Source: Methanosarcinales archaeon (lineage in GTDB: Archaea; Halobacteriota; Methanosarcinia; Methanosarcinales; Methanogasteraceae). Taken from it: a DNA stretch of 10,519 nt. The notes beneath the pieces were generated by a model. The model saw nothing but the letters and a program-made list of their open reading frames with translations. It was not told the origin of the DNA and ran no database searches. Made by a program: the position numbers and the translations under genes. The stretch spans positions 1 to 10,519 of the forward strand of contig JAUWGA010000052.1 in NCBI GenBank assembly GCA_030606635.1, written 5' to 3'. Shown here piece after piece: positions 4,557 to 10,519 of the stretch. The stretch's first letter is position 1; the number at the start of each line of letters is the position of its first letter.

Positions 4557-6503
4557 TCATATATTTCCGACCGCGGCTTGTAGGATCATGAGGGCATCTA
4601 CGGATGTGAGTCTGCCGTCTCCGTTCATGTCGCCCAGCATTCGCCCCCTGCCACCCGAATCGGTCCAATAACCAGCAGGGGTATCTGGCTCTTCGTCCCA
4701 TGCATAAGGTACGCCGTCGCTATCAAAGTCTGTGACTGGAACGGTCATATCTGGTGGTGCGCCGCCGAATGGGTAGAATCGGAGGGTGGTGTCATTATCA
4801 GCAGTCCTTACGTACATCTTGCCCATGATGTGCTTCGCACTATCCTTGGCAAGATCGATGGGACAGTCGTTTCTGAGAATGACGTGCGAGGAACTTGCAG
4901 TCTTCACTTCCATGACACCATACGTCTTGCCGGTGTTGATATCCAGAACCTCGTTGTCGATCAGGAAGACATACTTGATCTGCACGATGTCATGCTCTTT
5001 GAATATTCCACCCACGTAGCAGGAGAAGACTGGAACATCATACTCTCCACCGATATCTGCGGTGTAGGTGTATACTTCACCTGATAAGACAACTTCACCA
5101 TCGAGTGCCTCCCCATCTTTGTTCAACTGGAACCATACCTTCTTTCCCTCATAATCGATCTGTGCTTCAAGTGCGAATCCACCGCCCATCTCCCAAGCCT
5201 CGCCGAGGTCCAGTGTCTTCCGCTCATCGTCCTCGAACTCTACGAGCAGTTTGCAGAGTTTATCGGCTCTGTTGTTGATTGCCACATACGCATCTCCAGT
5301 CCATCCCTCGAGGTAGTATCCTGTGTCTCCATCAACTGTCAAGCCCTCATTTTCATGGAGTTCGTACTCCTGATAGACAGGGTAGGTCTGGTAGGTCAGG
5401 CAATCCTCATCGATGGTTCGGTCGGTATCAGGTCCGGTCAGTGTGCTGGCAGCAAGCGTCAGCGTCTCGGTCATCTGATTGCCATCCAGATCATACCAGA
5501 ATGCAGCGAAGTTGCTTGCATCCCATGTTATGTCGACAGGTTGCGCACCGACCAGATTCTGAACCATTCCACGGATCTCACATCTCTCTGTATTGGTGCG
5601 CTCGACGAATGGGCAAAACCTGATCGCAGTGCCAGCATCCGCGGTCTTGAAGTGCATGTTTCCCATGATCCTCTTGGCGGCGCCCGGATTCAGATCGATG
5701 AGGTCGTGGTTTCTGAAGGTAACCTTTGAGGGACTTACACTCACCACGCTCATGGCACCATACCAATCATCAACATAGACATCCAGCATATCATCATCGA
5801 TTAGGAAGACATACTTGATCTGCACGATGTTGGCATCTTTGCCTCTGAACACATCGCCCACATAACACGAGAAGACAGGAACATTATCTTCGTCTCCAAT
5901 GTCTGCAGTGTATGTGTATACTTCGCCTACTGAAACGACGCTCTCATCGAGTCCTCCTCCATCTTTGCTCAAATGAAACCATACTTTCGCTCCTTCAACA
6001 TCGATAGGAGCTGCAGTAAGACTGAATCCTCCACCAAGATTCCACTCCTCACCAGTCGCCAATGTCTTCCTATCACCATCCTCAAACTCTACCAAGAGTT
6101 CACAGATTTTATCTGCACTGCCATTGATCGCCGCATATCGTTCTCCTGCCCATCCCTCGAGATAATATCCAGCATCTCCACCAACGGTTAATCCCTTGTT
6201 TTCATAGAGTTCGTACTCCTGATAAACAGGAGATGTCTGGTACGCCATGCAATCCTCATCGATGGTCCGGTCGGTATCAGGTCCGGTCAGTGTGCTGGCA
6301 GCAATCGTCAGCGTCTCGCCCATTTGATCATCATCCTGATCATACCAGAATGCAGCGAAGTTGCTTGCATCCCATGTTATCGCGGAGGATTGCGCACCAG
6401 TTAGCTGCACAACCTCACCGCGGATCTCAGTCGTTCCCGCGCTTGCAGGCATGATAGACATCACAGCCACAATCGCGATCAAGATAACCATTTGTTTATC
6501 CAT
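4557..6503 (-). CDS. Secreted tandem S-layer-domain protein with calcium-binding and dockerin-like C-terminus
   Basis: A 648-residue surface protein. Residues 1-22 form a signal peptide (hydrophobic 6-18, probable cleavage after PASA). Two copies of a 283-residue module follow, about 26-308 and 309-590. Each begins EIRG and contains TWDASNFAAFWYD, SETL-like TLT(I/L)AAS, a GYYLEGW segment, KVWF, VYTYTADIG, VPVFSCYVG, VQIKYVFLID and a closing IMG and RFxPF. This matches the S-layer family duplication domain known from Methanosarcina. The last part differs from the Methanosarcina protein: DFDSDG (592-597) is a thrombospondin-3-like calcium loop, and GDMNGDGRLTSVDALMILQA (624-643) is a single dockerin type I-like repeat. 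No C-terminal membrane helix is present, so attachment may be through a cohesin-like partner. The ATG is preceded by TAAGGAG at a spacing of 8. Many Asp/Glu residues fit an extracellular calcium-binding protein. Confidence 0.9.
   Translation of the reverse strand: MDKQMVILIAIVAVMSIMPASAGTTEIRGEVVQLTGAQSSAITWDASNFAAFWYDQDDDQMGETLTIAASTLTGPDTDRTIDEDCMAYQTSPVYQEYELYENKGLTVGGDAGYYLEGWAGERYAAINGSADKICELLVEFEDGDRKTLATGEEWNLGGGFSLTAAPIDVEGAKVWFHLSKDGGGLDESVVSVGEVYTYTADIGDEDNVPVFSCYVGDVFRGKDANIVQIKYVFLIDDDMLDVYVDDWYGAMSVVSVSPSKVTFRNHDLIDLNPGAAKRIMGNMHFKTADAGTAIRFCPFVERTNTERCEIRGMVQNLVGAQPVDITWDASNFAAFWYDLDGNQMTETLTLAASTLTGPDTDRTIDEDCLTYQTYPVYQEYELHENEGLTVDGDTGYYLEGWTGDAYVAINNRADKLCKLLVEFEDDERKTLDLGEAWEMGGGFALEAQIDYEGKKVWFQLNKDGEALDGEVVLSGEVYTYTADIGGEYDVPVFSCYVGGIFKEHDIVQIKYVFLIDNEVLDINTGKTYGVMEVKTASSSHVILRNDCPIDLAKDSAKHIMGKMYVRTADNDTTLRFYPFGGAPPDMTVPVTDFDSDGVPYAWDEEPDTPAGYWTDSGGRGRMLGDMNGDGRLTSVDALMILQAAVGNI
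4559..4569 (-). promoter_or_regulatory. Candidate rpoK promoter inside the end of the S-layer gene
   Basis: On the minus strand CGGAAATATAT gives a BRE-like purine run and a TATA box (AAATATAT, 4559-4566). It overlaps the last codons of the S-layer gene. The predicted start, near 4537, lies after the GTG at 4552 but leaves a leader of about 40 bases with the AGGAGG and TTG start in place. Confidence 0.5.
5401..5531 (-). repeat. Highly conserved segment of S-layer module 2
   Basis: This stretch encodes the TWDASNFAAFWYD to TIDEDC part of the second module. It pairs with 6250-6380 at an offset of 849 bases (283 codons), with about nine differences in 131 bases (roughly 93% identity). The protein modules elsewhere are much more diverged. 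Confidence 0.85.
6250..6380 (-). repeat. Highly conserved segment of S-layer module 1
   Basis: Partner of 5401-5531. Both copies contain the shared run GTCAGTGTGCTGGCAGCAA on the plus strand and an identical stretch ending in CATCCCATGTTAT. Silent positions are also conserved. Confidence 0.85.
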
Positions 6504-6511
6504 ATTTATCG

Positions 6512-6518
6512 CTCCTTA
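6512..6518 (-). promoter_or_regulatory. Ribosome binding site of the S-layer gene
   Basis: TAAGGAG on the minus strand ends 8 bases before the ATG at 6501-6503. It supports that start, which also gives a well-formed signal peptide. Confidence 0.75.
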
Positions 6519-6534
6519 CGCAAATGTCAAATCC

Positions 6535-6554
6535 GCATTCATTTCATGCATTCA
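6535..6554. repeat. 7-base direct repeat upstream of the S-layer gene
   Basis: GCATTCA at 6535-6541 and again at 6548-6554, 13 bases apart from start to start. It lies between the likely promoter region and the ribosome binding site, where a regulator could bind. A chance repeat is possible. Confidence 0.35.
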
Positions 6555-6615
6555 CACCACATAAGTTTACCTTCGTACCGGGCTAGCAAACCGATGGATA
6601 CGGAGGAAGATACAC

Positions 6616-6635
6616 GACCTCGAGGTCATGAGACC
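6616..6635. repeat. Perfect 12-base palindrome with overlapping second hairpin
   Basis: GACCTCGAGGTC at 6616-6627 is a perfect palindrome. Its right half can also pair with GACC at 6632-6635 across an ATGA loop, giving two mutually exclusive stems. It lies in the spacer between alaX (ending at 6647) and the S-layer gene (starting at 6503). It may be an operator for the S-layer gene or an RNA structure at the end of the alaX transcript. Confidence 0.5.
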
Positions 6636-6639
6636 CTAT

Positions 6640-6644
6640 AAAAA
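6640..6644 (-). terminator. Possible U-rich terminator after alaX
   Basis: Five T residues occur on the minus strand 2 bases beyond the alaX stop codon. Archaeal termination needs only short U-rich stretches. The palindrome at 6616-6627 comes after the run, so this is not a bacterial hairpin-then-U terminator. Confidence 0.3.
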
Positions 6645-6646
6645 CA

Positions 6647-7357
6647 TCAACCAACCGTTTCTAACCTGAAATAAATCCTTCTATTATTCTTCCCCTTATT
6701 TTCCGCCTTCACGACCTCAATCCTCCCGATCTCGCCGGTGTTCCGCACATGCGTACCGCCACATGCCTGCGCATCAAAGCCCACGATATCAATGATGCGA
6801 ATCTCCTCCATCTTAGGGAGATCCATCTTCAATTTCACAATCGACGGCATCTTAAGTGCTTCTTTTGCGGGAAGAATCTTTATCTCCACCGGAATCTCCT
6901 GATCGATGATCTCATTTGTCTTCTCTTCAAACGACTTGATCTGCGACCTGTCGAAGTCCGTCAGACTGAAGTCCACCCGGGTCTTTGCCTCCCCGATCTG
7001 GTTCCCGGTGATGAGCGCACCGGTCTCCTTGTTAATCACAGCAGAGAGGACGTGACATGCGGTGTGTGACCGCATGAAGAGATACCGCCGGTCCCAGTCG
7101 ATCCTTCCGGTGACCTTATCGCCCGCCATAAGCCCTGGATCTGCGATCTCGTGGCTGACTTGATCATCCGTCTTCCGCACATGGACTACCGGATATTCGC
7201 GCCCATCCCGGATCAGGACACCGAGATCGTTCGGCTGTCCGCCAGCATTGGGGTAAAATGCGGTCTTATCGAGGATCGCGAACCGATCATCGGCAACATC
7301 CTCAACAGTCGCTTCAAATTCCTTCAGATAACAGTCATTCAAATACAGTGCATCCAT
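6647..7357 (-). CDS. alaX: Alanyl-tRNA editing protein AlaX (stand-alone trans-editing hydrolase)
   Basis: The protein hydrolyses mischarged Ser-tRNA(Ala) (and Gly-tRNA(Ala) in some members), like the editing domain of AlaRS but free-standing. At 236 residues it fits the medium AlaX class. An N-terminal beta-barrel part carries FYPNAGGQPNDLG (34-46), the glycine-rich motif of AlaX-M and AlaRS-like proteins. The zinc site is complete: HTACH (98-102) and ACGGTH (198-203, C199 and H203). NTGEIG (206-211) follows as in AlaRS. There is no catalytic aminoacylation domain, so this is not an alanyl-tRNA synthetase fragment. It starts 6 bases after the stop of the RecJ-family gene and is the last gene of the secF-secD-nuclease-alaX unit. 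ATG at 7355-7357; no strong ribosome binding site is seen, so translation may be coupled to the upstream gene. Confidence 0.95.
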   Translation of the reverse strand: MDALYLNDCYLKEFEATVEDVADDRFAILDKTAFYPNAGGQPNDLGVLIRDGREYPVVHVRKTDDQVSHEIADPGLMAGDKVTGRIDWDRRYLFMRSHTACHVLSAVINKETGALITGNQIGEAKTRVDFSLTDFDRSQIKSFEEKTNEIIDQEIPVEIKILPAKEALKMPSIVKLKMDLPKMEEIRIIDIVGFDAQACGGTHVRNTGEIGRIEVVKAENKGKNNRRIYFRLETVG

Positions 7358-7363
7358 TCCGCA

Positions 7364-8758
7364 TCAATCCGCCGGGGTGACTTGCTCTCCGACCATCGCA
7401 TCCATCAATTCGAGAAACTCATCCTTTGCGCCATCAGGTATGGTCGCGCCTGCTGCGATGTTGTGCCCGCCGCCCATGCCGCCGACCTTTGCTGCGCAGG
7501 CTTCGAGAGCATCCGCAAGGTTAAGCCCCCTTCTTACAAGGTCCTGCGTGCCGCGTGCAGAGACCTTGGCGTCTCCGTCGCTGTCTGCGAATGCGAGCAT
7601 CGGCATATCCCGCTTTCTGCGGTTTGTCAGGCTCATGCCTGCGACGATGCCGACGATCGTGTCCTTGATCGAACTGCCTGCATCGAAGTACTGGATGTGA
7701 GTAAGTTCGGTTATGCCCTGTTCCTTGACGAAGTTGAGCCCGTCCACAAGGTTCTTTCGATGCCCCGCAAGCAAATCTTTCGCTTTTGCAAACTCTTTGT
7801 CCCGATCGCCGAGGCAGACCGCAAGACCGATATCTGCGAAGCCGTACCTGCCTGTGGCGTTTAGCAGGGTTGCGTATTCGGACGCATCCCGCATCTCGAT
7901 GCCTTCCTGTTCCCGGGAAAGCGTGTAGACCTCTGTGACCAGCCGCTGGATGTGGTATGACGACATTTGCTTCGAGATGCAGTACTGGACCAGCGATGAG
8001 ACGACTTTCTGCCTAGCACCTTCGTCGAGGTCGATCCACCGCTTCCACCGCTCGCCAGATGAGTTTATGCCGACGTTTTTCAAAAACATGATGCTCGCAC
8101 CCTCGTTTCCGGTGAGACCTGGTAGATACGGATCAGAGGAATACTGGAGCAGTTTGAACATCTGTCGGGTCTGCTTCCCAAAAAGCGAAAGATCCCTCTT
8201 GTAACCGATGACACCGTGATCCGCACCCTTCTTAAGGATCGCCCGGTTGCATCCGACCAGTTTCCCGGATTTCCTTGCCTGCAAGTCCCCAACAGCGCCA
8301 ACGATCGCGAGATCAGCGAGATCACGGTTCTCGCCAAGCGACTGCGCAAGTATGTACGCACAGCCAGCGCCGCTGAGCTCGGTCGATCCATCGATACCGA
8401 AGAGATGTGGATTTAGATGATGGAGATGCTGGTGATCGACCTGTCGGTGGTCGATCTGGTGATGATCAGCAACGACTATCTCGATATCAAGTGGCATCTC
8501 TGATAGCATTCCGCTCCCGAGATCCGTAAAGATCGTCGGGACGTTCGCATCAGCAACCTCTCCGAGAACCATTCTGTCCAGTTGCTTCACACACCTGACA
8601 TCATGCTCGATGCCGCACCGGTCGAGTGCGCGGGACATGATCGCGGCAGCAGTCAATCCATCGGCATCGAGGTGGGATACGACCCGCACCTCGCCGTGCC
8701 TTTTGATTGCGGCAGCGCAAGCGCAAGCCCGCTCTTTCATCGAAGGGTAGTCGCTCAT
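7364..8758 (-). CDS. Archaeal DHH/DHHA1-family phosphoesterase, RecJ-like single-strand exonuclease
   Basis: A 464-residue protein with the ordered metal-binding motifs of the DHH superfamily: SHLDADG (28-34), TDLGSG (78-83), ADHHQ (97-101) and VGAVGD (153-158). The DHHA1 substrate-binding domain ends in GGMGGGHNIAAGATI (from 426). Archaeal members of this RecJ-like group act as nucleases on single-stranded DNA or RNA, and some associate with the replisome (GINS-associated nuclease). Which activity this one has cannot be read from the sequence. All metal ligands are present. Directly after DHH there is an unusual histidine-rich stretch (101-118). The ATG at 8756-8758 is chosen because it begins 20 bases after the secD stop and has GGTGA at 8769-8773. 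An ORF extension to 8872 would overlap secD by 94 bases and encodes a non-conserved basic leader. Confidence 0.9.
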   Translation of the reverse strand: MSDYPSMKERACACAAAIKRHGEVRVVSHLDADGLTAAAIMSRALDRCGIEHDVRCVKQLDRMVLGEVADANVPTIFTDLGSGMLSEMPLDIEIVVADHHQIDHRQVDHQHLHHLNPHLFGIDGSTELSGAGCAYILAQSLGENRDLADLAIVGAVGDLQARKSGKLVGCNRAILKKGADHGVIGYKRDLSLFGKQTRQMFKLLQYSSDPYLPGLTGNEGASIMFLKNVGINSSGERWKRWIDLDEGARQKVVSSLVQYCISKQMSSYHIQRLVTEVYTLSREQEGIEMRDASEYATLLNATGRYGFADIGLAVCLGDRDKEFAKAKDLLAGHRKNLVDGLNFVKEQGITELTHIQYFDAGSSIKDTIVGIVAGMSLTNRRKRDMPMLAFADSDGDAKVSARGTQDLVRRGLNLADALEACAAKVGGMGGGHNIAAGATIPDGAKDEFLELMDAMVGEQVTPAD

Positions 8759-8778
8759 GTTACTCGTGTCACCATCTC

Positions 8779-10419
8779 TTACTCTAGCATATCCCTGATT
8801 ACCCGTCCGTAAGCAGGTCTTGCGATCAGAACGCCGATTAAAACGCCGATGATGATAGTTACAGCAAACCACTTCAGCGCACCGAACCCCATCACGAGAA
8901 GCGGTGACATCGCAATGATCGTTGTCGCTGCAGCAGCGAAGATGATCGCAAACGCCTTGGATATGCGGGATAGATACACCTTCAGGGTCGGTATTTTCCC
9001 CTCATAAAGCACTTCGTCGGTGATGATCACCAGATGGTCAATCCCAGTTCCGATAACAGCGATAATTCCTGCGATACCCGGTAGGTCGAGCTGCCACCCT
9101 ATGAGCGTGGCGAACCCGAGGATCATGAAGACCTCGCTTAACGATGTTGCGAGCATCGGGATTAAGATATTCTTCTGCCGGTATCTTAAGAATATGACGA
9201 GAGCAACGGTTAGCAGCGCAAACAGACCCGCGATCAGCGCCTGTTCCTTGAACTGGGCACCGAGTGATGCCGGAACCTGTCCCGAGCCGATAACAGTCAC
9301 CTGCACAGGAAGCGCTCCTGCACTGAGATGCACCTGAAGTTGCCTCGCCTCAATCTCTCCTTCATCGCCAGAGCCGGTGTTCGCAACCAGACCGCGGGAG
9401 GGCCAATCACCATCCTCGCCATATATTTCATACAGTCCTTTGAGATCGCTTGCCAGCGTGGGGTTGAGTGGTGCCGAGTACACCTCATCATCATCGAGCA
9501 GCATGATCAGTTCATGCGCACCCGGGTTGTCAGCGGCACCGTATTTGACCGCTGCGACTCCAAATTCTCTTGCTCCTTTGCTATTCAGAGTGAAACCGAC
9601 ACCCCATGCCCCATCCTGCATCTTTGGTATGTTCACTGCGGTGATGCGGTCACCCCATAGCGCATGCTCTGATGTGTTGTTCGTGGTCTGGACGCGGATC
9701 TCAAACTTTCCAGGCGTTGTAACGATATCCTGCGCTGTACTGAGATCGATTCCGGCAAGATCGACCAGAAGGATATTGGATCCGACAGGGGTGATCGGAA
9801 TCTCCTTAAGACCCCAGATGTTTAATTTCTCGTCTAATACCTCCTTCGTCATCTCCTGGGTCTCTTTCGTCACCTCCTCCTTAAATTCGGGCTTGCCCTG
9901 TATGTCCTTCTTGATCGATCCGCCGACACTGGCGAGCAGATCTGATAATTTAATCTCACTCACCATTGACCTGATCTCATACGTATCGCTGCCGAGATAG
10001 ATCACTTCGCAAGCCAGATGCTTTGAGAGGTACGCCTGAATCACGTACGGCTTGTTTATGACAAGTGTGACCTCGTTACCCCTTATGCGACCATTTCCAT
10101 AACCAACCGCATTTATCGCATCCTCGCCAGGTGGTTCTGTCGTCCTGAATGTGATCCCGGTATCCGAGCGGTCGATGATCTCGACCGATCCAAACGCATC
10201 AGAAAACTCTTTCTCGATGATCTGCACCGGATCGGCATCGATGCCTGCGATCACCCCATCCAGCTGGAGTCGCAGGTATGTCCCGCCATCGAGATCGAGC
10301 CCGTATTGCAGATTGGATGTGAAACCCTCCTCGGGGTTATAACTCGGGTGAATCGCTATAAGCGCGATTAGCATGGCTAGAACAAATACGATTATCCTGA
10401 AGTCTTTATGCAAATTCAT
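8779..10419 (-). CDS. secD: Protein-export membrane protein SecD
   Basis: SecD works with SecF beside the SecY translocon and promotes late steps of protein export; archaea have no SecA. The 546-residue chain has a first membrane helix at about 8-25, the signature LQYGLDLDGGTYLRLQL (38-54), and a large extracytoplasmic domain (about 55-390). Five helices in the last 155 residues follow, with the RND-type motif GTGIDHLVIITDEVL (457-471). The start at 10417-10419 is well supported: GAGGAGG lies 8 bases upstream and the ATG overlaps the secF stop as ATGA. An ATG 33 bases earlier (10450-10452) would add 11 residues but puts the ribosome binding site in the coding region. The next gene, the RecJ-family nuclease, begins 20 bases downstream. 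Identity is certain. Confidence 0.96.
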   Translation of the reverse strand: MNLHKDFRIIVFVLAMLIALIAIHPSYNPEEGFTSNLQYGLDLDGGTYLRLQLDGVIAGIDADPVQIIEKEFSDAFGSVEIIDRSDTGITFRTTEPPGEDAINAVGYGNGRIRGNEVTLVINKPYVIQAYLSKHLACEVIYLGSDTYEIRSMVSEIKLSDLLASVGGSIKKDIQGKPEFKEEVTKETQEMTKEVLDEKLNIWGLKEIPITPVGSNILLVDLAGIDLSTAQDIVTTPGKFEIRVQTTNNTSEHALWGDRITAVNIPKMQDGAWGVGFTLNSKGAREFGVAAVKYGAADNPGAHELIMLLDDDEVYSAPLNPTLASDLKGLYEIYGEDGDWPSRGLVANTGSGDEGEIEARQLQVHLSAGALPVQVTVIGSGQVPASLGAQFKEQALIAGLFALLTVALVIFLRYRQKNILIPMLATSLSEVFMILGFATLIGWQLDLPGIAGIIAVIGTGIDHLVIITDEVLYEGKIPTLKVYLSRISKAFAIIFAAAATTIIAMSPLLVMGFGALKWFAVTIIIGVLIGVLIARPAYGRVIRDMLE

Positions 10420-10519
10420 GCTCTTCGCCTCCTCGGTCTCTGTAGATGCCATTTCAGTATTCCGGTATTAAGCATCCATGTATTCATCAGATCGGCTAAT
10501 AGACCGAATATTAGCACGA
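10416..10519 (-). CDS. secF: Protein-export membrane protein SecF, C-terminal end only
   Basis: The frame entering from the right edge encodes 33 residues before a TGA at 10416-10418. They read VLIFGLLADLMNTWMLNTG, then ILKWHLQ and a basic tail PRRRRA. The hydrophobic FGLLADLMNTW stretch is the last membrane helix of SecF (family pattern FGLLxDxxxTWxxN), followed by a cytoplasmic positively charged end. The stop overlaps the secD start codon by ATGA, so the pair is translated in a coupled way, with secF first as in other archaea. The remaining, larger part of the gene lies outside the window. Although only 104 bases are visible, the family fit and the secD context make the call strong. Confidence 0.9.
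   Translation of the reverse strand, partial: VLIFGLLADLMNTWMLNTGILKWHLQRPRRRRA
10428..10434 (-). promoter_or_regulatory. Ribosome binding site of secD within the secF end
   Basis: GAGGAGG on the minus strand, 8 bases ahead of the ATG at 10419. The same bases encode the arginine-rich tail of SecF (CCG AGG AGG), so the signal is embedded in coding sequence. It decides the secD start. Confidence 0.85.

Noticed and set aside
7151..7864. 237-codon plus-strand frame spanning alaX and the nuclease gene
   Set aside because: It lies opposite two well-supported genes and has no recognisable motifs of its own.
8759..8872. N-terminal extension of the RecJ-like protein by 38 residues
   Set aside because: It overlaps secD by 94 bases and encodes a basic, cysteine-containing leader with no family match. 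The ATG at 8758 has suitable spacing and a GGTGA ahead.

Overview
The window looks like a chromosomal piece of a methanogen-related euryarchaeote (Methanosarcinales, Syntrophoarchaeales or ANME-like lineages). The signs are the archaeal RNA polymerase subunit RpoK, a Methanosarcina-type duplicated S-layer protein, archaeal SecF/SecD, a stand-alone alanyl-tRNA editing protein AlaX, an archaeal DHH/RecJ-family nuclease, and BRE/TATA promoters in place of -35/-10 boxes. The assignment below class level is inference. Base composition is near balanced and GATC is clearly over-frequent. No tRNA, rRNA, CRISPR array, insertion sequence or phage gene was seen.

Left part, 1-2870. A UbiB/ABC1 (COQ8-like) kinase-family gene runs off the left edge on the minus strand. 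Divergent from it, across about 107 bases, is a small coiled-coil phasin-like gene on the plus strand. Next comes a 299-base gap that appears to hold a frameshifted remnant of a small SAP-like protein, then a strong BRE/TATA promoter and a CrtI-like FAD oxidoreductase, probably acting on isoprenoid lipids. The 236-base gap after it contains a second, near-identical copy of the same promoter with no gene downstream; it points into the 3' end of the next gene.

Middle part, 2873-6503, all minus strand, in transcription order: a secreted two-repeat S-layer-type protein ending in calcium-binding and dockerin-like modules, rpoK, then a bifunctional NAD(P)H-hydrate epimerase/dehydratase. RpoK probably has its own promoter in the end of the S-layer gene and an internal TTG start, so the S-layer gene and rpoK-nnr may be separate units.

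Right part, 6647-10519, minus strand, a tight operon: secF (only its end is in the window, overlapping secD by ATGA), secD, a DHH/RecJ-family nuclease, alaX. It combines protein export, DNA maintenance and translation quality control.

The most interesting possibilities are the UbiB / phasin-like / CrtI-like cluster as an isoprenoid-lipid module, the duplicated promoter with an orphan copy, and the S-layer protein whose membrane anchor is replaced by a dockerin-like tail.
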